Origin: Pontederia crassipes
Taxonomy: Eukaryota > Streptophyta > Magnoliopsida > Commelinales > Pontederiaceae
Assembly: GCA_030549335.1 (NCBI GenBank)
Contig: CM060198.1
Span: 40,216,353-40,280,352 of the forward strand
Reading direction: 5' to 3'
Length of the DNA: 64,000 bases
The notes under the pieces: generated by a model
Database searches by the model: none
Told to the model about the DNA's origin: nothing
The model's input: only the letters and a program-made list of their open reading frames with translations
Made by a program: the position numbers and the translations under genes
Shown here: positions 35,521 to 46,967 of the stretch, one piece after another
Layout of the letters: every line of letters starts with the position of its first letter
Position numbering within the stretch: position 1 is the first letter of the stretch

Positions 35521-35865
35521 TTTTCAACTCCATTGCAACCAATTTTGTAGTCATTTTCTAAAATCAAAACAAAAATAGCAATGTTTTATTAGAAGAAATG
35601 CATCTAAGATTAAATAAATTTAAATTCAGTGGACCAGTGGTTGCATAAAAAAATGATTACTTGAAAATACTAATACGAAGGGATTAAAAGTAAACCTTAC
35701 ATATTACGAAAATACAAGTGACATGCATAAAAATATAACGTATGCAATTATATTACTATTGAACTCTAGAAATACAAATTATCGAGTCCTAATCATAAAA
35801 TTATTGGTCTTACTATAATTACAAAATGATTTATAATAAAAAAATGCAATATGATCCAACAACTT
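35521..35865. other. AT-rich stretch without a gene
   Basis: No coding, repeat or promoter pattern recognised. Confidence 0.5.
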
Positions 35866-36520
35866 CCCCTCTCTCTCTCCTCTCTCTCCCCGTCGATCCC
35901 TCCCTCTCTCGCTGATCCAACGATTCTCGTCAGTCATTGTTTCTCAGGTCGCCGCCCGATCCGCAATGTCGCTTGCTTGGCTCACCCCAAGTACGTCGTC
36001 GCCATCCTCGCCGCCGTCATTGTGGGCTTTGACTTCCATCTGAGCTCTCTATTCACCCTTGCTTGGTCGGAGGGTGACCTCAGATCGAGTTGTCGGAGAT
36101 CAATAGAGGGAGACAAAGATCATGGTCACCTCATCGGAGTCTGAGAGTGAAAGATAGATCATCATCATGGCCGAGAGAGAGATATTGAGAGAGATCGTCG
36201 TCATGGTAGAGAGAGAGAGATAGATCATCGGTGACCTTAACCTTGCGATTTGGATGGCCACCATCATGCTTGATCTCCGGCGTCGTGGCTTCTAGATCGA
36301 CAGCCCTCGCGCTCGATCGCCGGCATCGGGACTGTCAGATCGGCTGTCCTCGCCGTCAATCGCCGATGCCGCGGCCTCCAGGTTCGCCGCCCTTGCCGCG
36401 GCCTCCCTCACCGTCGATTGGAGAGTAAAGGAGATGAAAAACAAAAATCGGATAGAAAGGGAGAGAGATGAGTTGCAAAGATCGTGTGGGAGAAAGGGGG
36501 AGAGAGGACTTGTGATGTCA
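35866..36520. other. GC-rich, CT/GA-rich island without a supported gene
   Basis: Starts with a CT-rich run, continues with GAGAGA-type stretches and a CpG-rich segment (36270-36425) containing loosely repeated GATCGCCGGCATCG and AATCGCCGATGCCG units. Frames of 97 and 65 codons exist but are dominated by low-complexity composition. It could be a captured gene-promoter fragment inside a DNA transposon, but no terminal repeats were found. Confidence 0.4.
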
Positions 36521-37272
36521 AAATCTCGTGAGATTTTCGCGAGATGATATTAAAATTTTGTGTACTCTAATCTGAGTCTTCCGATCTGATCTGGACGGCT
36601 CAGATCGTGCTTCACATGGTGTGAAGCAAAGGGCTCTCAACATATACATTTTGCCCATATATATATTTAACATGATTTTTATTTCTTAAAATTTACTCCC
36701 ATCTAAATAATAATAATTCTGAAATAATATTATAAATATATTTTTACCTCTCACGATTTATTATTTTAGGTGTACTTAATGTATTTCATTTGGTACTCAT
36801 TTGTTTTCCATATTTGTTAATGTGTGTATATATAATAATGTAAGTTCAATAGGTAACTTTATCTCTCACTAAAATACTATAGCATAGCATTCCAACAAGT
36901 TTTATAACATTTGTTATTTTTATTTTCTTACCATCTAGATGTTTTGTTAATTATTCTTGGTAACATTTTTCTTAAGCATATTCATATTCATTGTCTTTTC
37001 TTAGATTTTTATACCTTAGAATTTTCTTTCATAACATAGCTATAATTCAAATATTAATTTTATTTCTACATAATGCATATTAAGTTAGAAAATAGAAAAA
37101 AATGTATGCATAAAATGTATCCATAAGCCCATGTTATTTTATTCATTTTAATAAGTATTTTATATATGCATATCAACACGATTTAGATTGAGGACAACAA
37201 CTAAAATATTCAGAATCAAAGATACGTAGTATAATAGATAGATGCATGGAAAATGTAATACATATCATATAT
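36521..37272. other. AT-rich stretch without a gene
   Basis: Includes a block near 36560-36650 with GATCTGGACGGCTCAGATC, a near palindrome of a kind common near ends of plant non-autonomous elements. Nothing else was recognised. Confidence 0.4.
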
Positions 37273-37493
37273 TGAAACGACCCGAAATCCACCCAAAACG
37301 TTTTGGTCATTTAAGGCAATGTCGCGACGTTAGCCCATTCGCCATATGTCATTTAACAATGGAAGAATTGACAATTTTGAGAAAATCATAATAGATAAAA
37401 ACTTTCTAATAATCAAATCATAACTAATCGTTCAAAAAAATATCGAATGCCTAAACCTTCAGTACATCATTAACCTCAATGTTCACATAGAAT
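37273..37493 (-). repeat. Gypsy LTR fragment related to 46968-49859
   Basis: Starting TGAAACGACCCGAAATCC, it aligns with the left end of the large LTR at 46968 (shared blocks include ACAATTT, GAAAAAATCATAATA and AAAAACTTT). It is cut at 37493 by the following Sirevirus-like LTR. Confidence 0.6.
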
Positions 37494-39470
37494 TGTAGGA
37501 TCGAAAGCACCAAGAGGGGGGTGAAATGGTGTTTTAAAATACTTTTTATGAAATCACTTTTGGAAAATCACTAAAAATGATCACAAGCAAATAATAAACA
37601 GGGAGCAAGAAAGCAAACACTGTGAGTCACGATATGTTGATGAGGTTCGGCCCCAACTCTTTGGCCTACGTCCCCGCTCCGACTTCTTGACCACGAGACC
37701 ACCGGAGATCCACTATCTTTCTCTTTTCTTGTAGGGAGAGAACAACCTTTTTTACATCACACGCCTTCTTCTCCACTCAAGAGGTAAGGCACTCCTCTTT
37801 TACAACGAGCTTTCAATCTTTTCTAGATCAGAGAATAAAGATACCCTCTAACTCTCTTCTTTTACAAGATTTTTTACACTCAAAGTTTGGAAGAGAAGGG
37901 AAGAACTTGCAATTTTGGGCTCAAAAATTTGAATCACTCTTTTGAATAATCTTGCTTGCTTGGATATTTTTTTTTCAAGCTTTGGCACTCCTTTTATAGT
38001 CTTGTACAGGTGAGAATTTCGTCCAGATGGTTTTCCATGATTTTCTCCTCGAAAAGTAGCTGTTACTGTTCATCTGGCACTATGACCGGTCGACCGCATT
38101 AATGGGCCGATCGACCGGTCAATATGACCATTGGAAGATATTTGTTGCCTTTCTGAGTTTTCCGATCAACCGGTCCTTCGGCCGGAACATCGACCGGTAT
38201 AGTCTCGACTTTTTTTGGAATTCGTACTTTACTGTTCGGCCGACCGGTGCAATGACCGGAACATCGACCAGTACAGTTCTGACATTTTTTAAATTCGTAT
38301 CTATGTTGTTCGGTCGACCGGTGTAGCTATCGGATAATCGATCAGTACAGTCTCGACATTTCTTCCGCTTGATATCAATCGACCGGTCTTCATAGTCGGT
38401 CGACCGAACGGTCGATCGGTCGTATCCTGAAATTTCATTTTTATCGTTTTAGTCGACGATTTTTTCTGCAACTGAGATCATATCAATTCTACACCTGCAT
38501 ATCCTCACTTGAGCATAGATTAGTGCCTTTTATGTCCAATTTGATTTGTTATCATCAAAACATAGGATTCAATAATCTCCCATTTTTTATGATGACAAAC
38601 TAATTGGACGATAAAGAGAGAACAAAAATAAAATCTAGATTCAGATAATAAGTAATGAGCATGCTTCCCCTACATTCATGCATATTTCATATTTTCTCCC
38701 CCTAAATAGTTGGCCTTTATAGCGTCAAAATAAAGAACAACATAGATATAGAATTCAAATAAAGCATAAAGAAGTTATCACAGTACATCCATAATCGATA
38801 GTACATCATATGTTCATGCACTAACAAATGTGACTGCAGTCATGACAAAAATGTGCATGACACTAATACAAAAAACAGACATAAGCATAGACATCAAACA
38901 TCGTCCCATCCTAACCCAAAATTCTCCCCTTTTTGACATCATCAAAGAGGGAGGCAAGACACCTACAACTCATTGGGACTATCATCATCTCGAACTACTG
39001 GCGGAATGAATCCCTACGATGCATAGAAAGCCTGTAGCGAGCGAACAAGATAGTGAGAATCACGCTCCATCCGTCGAAGACGATGATCCATCTGGGTCAC
39101 ACGATGATCTATGACAACCACCTGCTATGATAAAGCTGTGAAATCATATGCACCATAGTAGCTCGAGGGAGCGTGCTGGGAAGATCCAATATGCTCAGAG
39201 GACGCCGAAGGAGGAGGGAAGCTAGGACCAGCCTCCGGTGCGTCCTGAGTGTCCATCGGCGCTGGCTCGCCATCTGTAGCAGCATCTCTATCATCAGAAT
39301 CTATCGAAGCTGGCTCGTCAAACCTAAGATGCTTCCGGTGCAAAGTCCCAGAACCGATGACGTTAGTGGGTCGAGGTCGGGTGTACTCCTCGTCTGCAGG
39401 GATCTCGACACCAAAGTGAAGTAAAATCTTGGTGATCCAGGCATGCGATCATGATTCCTGTTATCTCGCC
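37494..39470 (-). mobile_element. Sirevirus-like element fragment (3' LTR plus internal part)
   Basis: In minus sense, an internal region (39470-38575) with a coding remnant and GGGGAG motifs leads to a polypurine-like tract and the 3' LTR at 37494-38574 (1081 bp). The LTR holds a GGTCGACC-type array at 38085-38440 and a TATA-like box at about 37990-38000. The coding remnant (about 39014-39440) includes HFGVEIPADEEYTRPRPTNV and then an acidic, proline/serine-rich tail. This resembles the plant transposon protein type of frame often carried by non-autonomous elements, a tentative link. The element is incomplete and broken. Confidence 0.7.
38085..38440. repeat. GGTCGACC-type dyad array (densest in the window)
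   Basis: Units include ACCGGTCGACCGCATT, GGCCGATCGACCGGTC, CGGCCGACCGGTGC, TCGGTCGACCGGTG and TCGGTCGACCGAACGGTCG. In element sense it ends about 87 bp upstream of the TATA-like box. Confidence 0.85.
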
Positions 39471-39525
39471 ACATTCAAAGGAGGCCATTCTGATTCCATT
39501 AACTGCTCCTCCACCTGTCAAGATG

Positions 39526-39786
39526 GTGGGGGCAAAGCTGCCAAGAAATCTTGGAGAAAGGGACAGTGCGTCATCATTTGGGTTTCCAAATGTGGAGGCA
39601 GAGCTGGAAGGGAGCCTTGGGGGAAGGGACAACGTGTCAAAACTAGGGTTTCCATGTATAGGGTGAAGTTGGCACGGAACCCTGGAAAGAGGGACAGGAT
39701 GACAAAATTTGGGTTTCCAAATATGGAAGCGAAACTAGCAGGTAGTCCTGGAGAGGGACAGATTGATGACACCTGGGTTTCCAGTA
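39526..39786 (+). repeat. 66-bp tandem repeat, four copies
   Basis: Units start at about 39526, 39592, 39658 and 39723. The first two translate in one frame as VGAKLPRNLGERDSASSFGF plus PN, and VEAELEGSLGGRDNVSKLGF plus PC; the third and fourth keep the pattern in a neighbouring frame (KLARNPGKRDRMTKFGFPN, MEAKLAGSPGEGQIDD). The 22-codon period is suggestive of a repeat protein, but I recognise no family. A non-coding minisatellite is equally possible. Confidence 0.6.
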
Positions 39787-39829
39787 ATAGGATACTGAAA
39801 AAGGGAAAGGGAAAGAAATTGTGGCGGTG

Positions 39830-40538
39830 TTCTTGTGTGTTTGGTTTGTGAACATTTCGCGGAACATTACGAAATATTTTCAAACAGGTTACATGACGGG
39901 AATAAAAAATGTTCACGTGATTTCGACGAGAACATTTGTCAAAATGTTCTCGTCGAAATGTTCTCGTCATTTGCTTTTTTTTATTCTCGAACCGCAATCT
40001 TTTTTTTTTTAAATTTCATCTATTTTTTAATTATTTTGATTTGTATGTATATATAATTTATAATATATTAATACATTATTAAGGATATTATAAAATAATT
40101 TATTAAATGTTATTAATTTAAAACTATAAAATAATTAGTTCTAATAATTAATAAATATTTTATTAATTAAACTATTCAATTATTTTTTTAAAAATAAATT
40201 ATATTTGGATTTTAAAATGTAAGTAAATTGTAATATTAATAATATTTAAAATGTTTAATCAAAATAAATAAAAATAATATTAACAATATAACAATTTACG
40301 TAAATTATAATATTAATAATATATTCTTATTTACTATATTATAAAATAATAAAATATATTTTAATTATTACTTTTTATCTAAACACCCACTAAAACTTAT
40401 CTATCACATCAACTTTTTAAATTTCCATCATTACACTTTTTCATCCAAACATCAACCCAAACTTTTCTATCACATCAATTAGTTCTCGAGAACAAAAATT
40501 CTCTTAATATTCCTGTACCAAACGCAGCCCTAAAAAAA
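39830..40538. mobile_element. Foldback/MITE-like DNA element FB2
   Basis: The left end TGTGTTTGGTTTGTG pairs with the right end, whose reverse complement is CTGCGTTTGGTACAGG. The interior is AT-rich with TCTATCACATCAA repeated near the right end, as in FB3. Flanking sequences are imperfect direct repeats, AAATTGTGGCGGTGT before and AAATTGTGGTGGTGT after, which looks like a target duplication plus neighbouring sequence. No transposase is present. Confidence 0.6.
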
Positions 40539-41031
40539 ATTGTGGTGGTGTGTGACACATATCAGGGAAGGTCTCTAAAACAGTGGATGGTGGGTCCCAC
40601 CTATCTACACCCAAGACGCACCAAGGGGTTGAGTCATCTGTGGGCCGCACATCTCCAACCATTGAGCTTACTTCACCACATATGAAACTGGGAATCTTAG
40701 ATTGCATTAGAAGATAGCTATCAATCAGAACTAGAGGAGGATAGAAACAGGTCAGTGGCAAGAGATAGTTACCAACCAGAGGAGAATAAAATAGGTCAAT
40801 GACAGGAGACAATGACTCGGCATGAGCTCAGCTCCAGACAACCTCAAGAAGGTGAATGTGAAGTTTCATTGACTGCAGAAATTGACAGCACATGAGTTGG
40901 AGGTTGTGGCAGAGAAGCTTGTCTTGCAAGGCGACGGCCGGGACACACTAAGGGGAAGGTACTAGGGATGATGGGGGTCTCCACAAAATTCCATGTTGAA
41001 TGGCGCCAATTCTATTCCCAAATGAAGGTGG
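40539..41031 (+). other. Possible LINE 5' region, no clear frame
   Basis: This stretch leads into the LINE endonuclease start at 41032 and may be the LINE leader or a decayed first ORF, but no nucleic-acid-binding or zinc-knuckle motif was recognised. Confidence 0.35.
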
Positions 41032-42175
41032 TATCCTGGAATGTGAGAAGTTCTAGGTGATGGAACCAGATGAACAACACTCGGTAGATATCTATTGCAA
41101 TGGGGTGCAGACGCAGTTTTTTCGCAGGGGCAAAACTCACATCCTGTGATCAACATCAATAATAATCAGATTCCGAACATTGGATTCAGTGGGCAGGTCA
41201 AGTGGATGCTTGATCATGGAAGGATGATATTTTTGAACTGACAGAAGAAAGAGTGTGGACTTTCTCTATATCAGCATTACTAACTCGCCGAACGAATGGA
41301 ACACGACTGCTGCTATCTTGCATATATGGACTGCAAACTATAGTTAGACGACAAGAGACGTGGAATGAGCTTAGCCAGCTGACGCTCTCATTCAGTGACA
41401 TCCCTTGGCTTGTGGGGGGTGATTTTAATGCCACCTTAGAGGTGGATGATCGACCCAGGTTAAATGGTGAGAGAGATAGGGGCTCAGAGGGATTCATAGA
41501 CTTCTTAAATGAGCATGGTTTGGCTGCCTATCCGACTACTAATTGTAGATACATCTGGAGAAGTTCTGCATCTTCTCCTATACCGAATGCTAAGACTAAG
41601 TTGGATAGATTCCTTGGCTCGGTAGAACTTCTGGAAAGATATCCACTAGCAAGTGTGAAAGCCTTGGAAAGGCCATTCTCGGACCACAATCCAATTGTGG
41701 CAGATAAATGATGGAGGCACATATGACTCATATTTCAAATTTGAAAAATCTTGGCTCTTGGAAGATGGATTTCGAGATATGATGGCAGAACAATGGAGAA
41801 GTGTGCCAGCATCTAATTCTACATGACAGATTAACAAGCTCAGGGGCTGACTTTGGGAGTACAAAAAAAATTTAAAGAATCCAAAGAGACACGGAAGACA
41901 ACTGCCTTGGCGGGTATATCTGACATAGACCAAATTGAAGATTCTAGGGAGTTCACATGCATAGAAATCAATGCTAGGAGAAAATTTCAAGAGGATGTGG
42001 CAGCAGAGGATCATAAGATAGAGGTTCAATAGAGCCAACCCTCAAAGAGGGGATTCGTTCCACATGTATGCTAGCAGCTGATGACGATCCAATATATATT
42101 GAGTGGGTTAGGGTGGGCAATGCTGAGTTCTCGAGAATCGACAATGTGGGTTTAGTTGTGGTTGAATATTTTTGG
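41032..42175 (+). pseudogene. L1-like LINE ORF2, endonuclease half
   Basis: The start MKVVSWNVRSSR is the typical beginning of a plant L1 endonuclease, followed immediately by an in-frame stop at about 41068. The main open segment (41253-41711) carries the apurinic-endonuclease-like motifs WLVGGDFNATLEVDD, TKLDRFLGS and SDHNPIV in the right order; the last corresponds to the catalytic SDHxP motif. After 41711 the frame shifts, and only traces of the linker to reverse transcriptase remain (RGDSFHMYASS near 42060, RIDNVGLVVVEYFWEF in mixed frames near 42130). No reverse transcriptase follows on this strand. It ends near 42175 in unrelated DNA. Confidence 0.8.
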
Positions 42176-42179
42176 GAGT

Positions 42180-42255
42180 TCACTGATCAACCAATCAGCT
42201 CAAAGATCGAAGATTAAAAATGATGAAACTATACCGGTCGACCGATCAGCTTTTG
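42180..42255 (+). repeat. Sliver of Sirevirus-like LTR
   Basis: GAAATGATGAGAC-like sequence with ACCGGTCGACCGATCAGC resembles the dyad region of the LTR at 33178-34277 but is only about 75 bp long. It sits at the end of the LINE endonuclease half. Confidence 0.45.
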
Positions 42256-42449
42256 TCAATTTATAAACAATAAAGTGACCAAGTTGAAACCATTAGGGAC
42301 CTAGTTGAAAAAAAAATTAAGATTGAAAAAATAAAATCAACTGAAAAACCTCCAACTACAGGACTTCTTCTATAAGTGTAAACACAAATCACGTGGGATG
42401 AAATCCACATAGATATCAAAGTGCATGTAATTTATCCTCGCCCTCATGT

Positions 42450-42869
42450 TCCCCTCTGATTGTCAAACTTCAAATCCTGCAAGACTCGACTTCTATAATT
42501 TATTTGCGCCTCCCTCCGCTGTAATATGTTAAAAAAATATATACAACATACACACAAAACACAAAGATACAATTAAGGCCAGTAATTTACATCTCAGCGT
42601 AGAGGTACAACACAGTCCTGAACTGAGATTGCATATAAACAGCTTTTCTTTCCATCAATATAGAAGACACCGCCACGCTTGAAAGTAAGAATCTAGACTT
42701 AAGTTAGAGCAGGCGGTACATTTCGGTGTTCTTATTGTAGACCTCCGATCCTCAAACTTTTATAGCCATGAGCTTTTTGTTGCATTCACATTACATTATT
42801 CAAGTACAGTACGATGAAATTTGAGAATATTGATCGCCTTTAACGCAATCAGACAGATTCTGTTAACAT
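42450..42869 (-). other. Probable 3' untranslated region of the HAK/KUP gene
   Basis: The sequence after the stop codon is of mixed composition without transposon motifs for about 400 bp, and an AATAAT string lies near 42797. The polyadenylation site itself is not identifiable, and the left edge is a guess. Confidence 0.4.
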
Positions 42870-43903
42870 CTATACATAGAGAACCTGCCCAACATTTAGT
42901 AGATTCTCATGAGGAACATCGAACATAAAACTGTTCTCCCTACAGACCCTCCTAAGGAAGGCATATATATAGTCAACTGCAATCCTTTTGAGAACAGGTG
43001 AGCCCCTACGGGCCCTCACTATAGTATTTCCGACTATATGCACCACACCAGCGTCCCTACATGCATTCAAAAAGTCCAGCTCTTCCTGCATTATTTGACT
43101 CGAAGTGAGATTAGATGATGCAACATTACTAGGGTCTCGGATCAACAAAGCAGAATCGAAAGATGATGAGAGAGTCAAGTCAACTGTCAAAGAGGGTTTG
43201 GTTTCATTATCTGCCATAACCAAATCGATGGATCTCTCATTCTGCTGCTGCCCATTTATGCTGTACTCATCAGAATCTGTGTAACGATCCATGAAAGATT
43301 CCATGCGGACATACAAAATGAGACTTTCAAATAACATGTTCTCAAAGTCATCCTTGCTATGGAGGTCTTTGTAGCCATACCTTGCAACACAGCGAAACAT
43401 ATGATACTCCAGGGGTCCAATCCTTTTCACAAGGAAACGTTCATCCAAAGGAACAGTGTATACTGGAAGGTACTTGACACAAACAAAGACCACGACAGAG
43501 TGAATGGCTGGGAGGTTGGTTATGAAGTGGGAGAAAATATGGGGAACACCACTTACTAATTCTGTATACACCAATCCTATGCCGGGGACCCGGACGAGGC
43601 CCAAACTGGGCCCTAGACCCAGCGTCCAGGCCATTGAAACCTTACTGTGCATCTCAAACTCATACTTTTTTAAAGTACCATAGTGCCATACATACATTAT
43701 AAGGAGGAAAGCTGCTGCAATGGCAAGAGGGACCCAACCACCCTGGTCAACCTTCAGCAGTACAGCAGATAAGTATGTAAGTTCCAGCATGAATGATAGA
43801 GCAGAAAATGCAGAAACAAGAATCCAATGGCTTCGCCAAACCAATAGCATTATTGGGATCATAAGTAGTGTTGTCACCAACATTACTATGATCACAGCAG
43901 TTC
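42870..43903 (-). CDS. HAK/KUP/KT: HAK/KUP/KT potassium transporter, last exon only
   Basis: An uninterrupted frame of about 343 codons encodes the C-terminal part of a K+ uptake permease, an integral membrane transporter for potassium. It opens with a splice acceptor (CTGCATGCAG, then GAACTGCT) that splits a glycine codon, giving the family's [15 protein letters not shown] segment. Three membrane spans follow, including [14 protein letters not shown] and [20 protein letters not shown]. Then come the conserved [33 protein letters not shown] and [13 protein letters not shown] blocks and [12 protein letters not shown], and a cytosolic tail ending NVGQVLYV. Acidic DSDEYS and the tail sequence resemble the KUP6/8/10/11 group (from memory). 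About 430 N-terminal residues are missing, and no earlier exon was found upstream to the end of the window. It is either a gene with a very long last intron or an orphan exon. Confidence 0.92.
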
Positions 43904-44639
43904 CTGCATGCAGATGATGAAATAAGTCTAAAATAGTTGAAAGTAGTAATGAATATTATGGCTAAAGGGCAAATGTGTCCAAACCAATATCACTAGTCGG
44001 GTCATTAGTGTTGTCACCCAATGAGTGTGCTAGATTATGGGCCAAACAGACAACTTTTGGATGTTAGTTTCCAAAATGCATGTTAGTATCATGAGAGTGG
44101 CATTGTGAAGCCTGTCCATTTTCGAGATGAATTACAAATCGTCATTTAGTTCCGAATCTTGGATCTGAAAGTGAGTTTTCTTCTTGGCAAGATAGTTGGT
44201 TAAATAGGTGGAGCTTAGCCTGCCTCATGTTTCCCTTGTCTTAGCACTTGCAGTTGACGATTGGTGGACGGAGGCTTCCCAGGGATGTAGGGCATGTTTC
44301 ACTATGTCTTTCCCTGACCATCGCTCAGCAGACATTATGTTGCTTACCCATTCTTTTATTGTCCTGCATCCTATTTCCTCTAAACGTGATGGTTAGTCAT
44401 GGAACTCAGGTTCGTTCAAAATCCATATGGCATATAGGAGAACTTCAACAAGGCTGTAAGTCAGTATGGAAACTAAACGCACTGATAATTCATACTGAGA
44501 GTTTAGGCATCAACAAACGTATATTTTTGAAGGGCTTCTCCTGAAACCTAAAATTGTGTGGAACAGATTTCTTTTCCAGAAGGTAAAGGATAAGAGTCAG
44601 GTTCTCTCATCCACTTTTATTCTTTATATAAGGTTAATT
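43904..44639 (-). other. Intron-like sequence upstream of the HAK/KUP exon
   Basis: The 40 bases before the acceptor are pyrimidine-rich (CTTTCAACTATTTTAG, then TTATTTCATCATCTGCATG). The rest carries no recognisable exon of the transporter. The region ends in the LINE tail at about 44640. Confidence 0.5.
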
Positions 44640-46865
44640 ACATCGAGTGTTACACAAACTCATCCCTCCGACCATTCTCTCAACATAGCTCTAGCTGCAG
44701 AAACTATGTTCTCAACATAACAACATTCCCTTCTAAATATGCATCTATTGCGTTTGGGCCAAATAGACCACAAGAAAGCAATAGGAGTGGCTCGACAACA
44801 TTTTGACATATAAGTTTGTTTGTATGTTGTGATATAGGCCACCAGATCTGATTGATCTCCAAAACCATGATGCTATTGTAGATCAAGCCATCCACACCCG
44901 GACACATGCCAGACCCTTTTTGCAATCCGACAATCAAAAGAGAGGTGATCAATGTCCTCCACCGGACTTTGACAAAAAATGCAAGAAGTATCAAGGTCAT
45001 TCCATCTAAGCAGATATGATTTAGTAGGTAGTCGTTGTCTTCTCATGAGCCAAGCAAATAACTTAATACTTAGGGGGATCTTTAGTTGCCATAGAAGTCT
45101 GAAGTCCGTGCACAGTTCAATATCCTGCAGGGAATTGTTAGTATCCAGTAACTTGTAAGCACCATGCACAGAAAATTTCCTTGCCTTCACCAAGAATCTG
45201 GCCTTGAGTTATCTGGGCGACATCCCTCAAGATGCTCCAAAAGCAGTAGAAAATCATCCAACCAGCTATCGAAGAGTGGCACCACAAACTGGAGAGTCCA
45301 AATACCATGTGAATGAAGATTTGTTGACCAATGTGCAGCTACTACTGATTGTCGATTATCAGCTATGGCATATAATCGCATAAAAATATTAGATAGTGAT
45401 TCTCCCGAGAACCATGGGTCCTTCCAAAACCTGAATTATGTATGAGATCCCAGCCTTGCTTCAAAGAAATTTATGAGACATGGTATGCTTGCTATAATCT
45501 TTCACTCCCATGAAAGTGTGCAACCATAACATGCTTTGATTACCGAGAGCCATATATCATGCGAATTGCCCATTAGCCCATCCACCCACTTTACCAGAAG
45601 TGCATCGTTCATCTTTCGAAGGTCCTAATCTCCTTCCAGGCCACTAAGTGCATGCCCCTGTTGGTGTCTCCAAATAAAATTACTATGCAGCGAATCAATC
45701 CTTCGAATCATACCTTGTGGCATCCGAAAAGTTGACACAATAATAAATGGGGATGGCCGACAAGATAGATTGAACCAGAATCAATCATCTACCTCTTGAC
45801 AGTAAGTGTGAACACTAACCTGCTAACCTACGTTCAACTCGTTCAATTACTGGGCTCAATCTCGAATTACTATCTGACCATCAGCCAGTGGGAGGCCCAA
45901 ATAAGTAATTAGGCAGACCGCAAATGGCTGTGAGCAGCGGCGGGCCTCAATTTCCCCAAGGCCAAAGGCGATAACAGATGACTTCTCATGGTTAATATAT
46001 AGACCAGAGAAGTTGCTGAAGATTTCAACGAGAATAGAAATCCTCCGTACTGCTGTCACTGAGCTTTCTATAAAAAATAATGTATCATCACCATACTGTA
46101 ATAAAGGGATGAGATTACCTTGGTCATCGTTTGGAGAAAATCCCCTAATGATGCCTGTATTGCATGCTGAAAAGGTGCATCATTCTAGGGCATCAACCAC
46201 CAAAACCAAAAGCATTGGGGCCAGTAGACAGCCTTGGCGAACACCTCTTTGGGGTTGGACCCACCCTCCTATTGGACCACCACTAATCAATACTGAGAAA
46301 GAAATGGCACAAACACACCATTTCATCCATAAAATCCATAGGGGAGGGAAGCCACGTCAATGAAGGGAGCTCCACAAGAAATACCAATCCAAGAAGTCAT
46401 ATGCCTTGGAGAAATCGACTTTCCAATGAAAACCTGGTGTGCCTGCGCATCACCAAAAAGATATATCTCATATGCCATCGTGAATCCATCAATGATGGAT
46501 CTTCCGGATACAAAAGCTGTCTGGACAGGGTGCAAAGTCTCTCAAAACAGCACATAATCTATAAGTTAGGACACGTGCCACGAGCAAGTAAATGGCATTT
46601 GACAATGCAATGGGTCTACAATTTTCTTCGGATGAGGAAGAGAGAAAACTTGTTCAGCCTCTCAAAACCCAGATTGCTTGTGGGAAACTCATGAAGAGTA
46701 CCCATGTCATCTAAGTTGACCACCTCCCAGAACTCTCGCAAGAAAAAAGAATAGGGAATCCGTTTGGGTCTGGCGACCAATCACTTTTTAGATCCCGCAA
46801 GGCTAGCTTAGTCTCCTCTACGGAAATGGCCGAATTAGGTCATGAGCTCGGTCTTCACACTATAT
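44640..46865 (-). pseudogene. L1-like LINE ORF2, reverse transcriptase half
   Basis: In minus sense from 46865 it contains the palm entry EETKLALRDLKSDWSPDPNG, then RSIIDGFTMAYE (about 46470-46510), RGVRQGCLLAPMLLVLVVDA (about 46180-46245), the catalytic YGDDTLFF (about 46075-46100; FADD or YADD is usual), FSNFSGLYINHEKSSVIAFG and YLGLPLADG. The RNase-free C-terminal zinc-binding domain (44873-45193) has WQLKIPLSIKLFAWLMRRQR and CIFCQSPVEDIDHLSFDC. It is degraded, with several frame changes and stops. No endonuclease precedes it. A poly-A tail is not obvious near 44600. Confidence 0.85.
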
Positions 46866-46967
46866 CAAATTTGTACGATAGCAGTACCAATAAAAAATAT
46901 TTCTTAGGCTTGTGTGATAATGGAATTAGGTTGGAATCATTCTAGCTTAGTTCTCATAGGTTGCGTT
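46866..46967. other. Junction between LINE and gypsy LTR
   Basis: Short unassigned DNA. Its end (GGTTGCGTTTGG) resembles the terminal sequence of FB2, which may be a remnant of a foldback end. Confidence 0.35.

Noticed and set aside
35851-36428. Short proline- and arginine-rich frames in the GC-rich island
   Set aside because: Low-complexity composition, no conserved domain, no splice context; kept only as an unassigned island.
41032-46865. Twin-priming (5' inversion) as the cause of the opposed LINE halves
   Set aside because: Twin priming would place the inverted endonuclease part beside the 5' end of the RT part, at higher coordinates than 46865. Here it lies on the other side, beyond the tail, with a host exon between.
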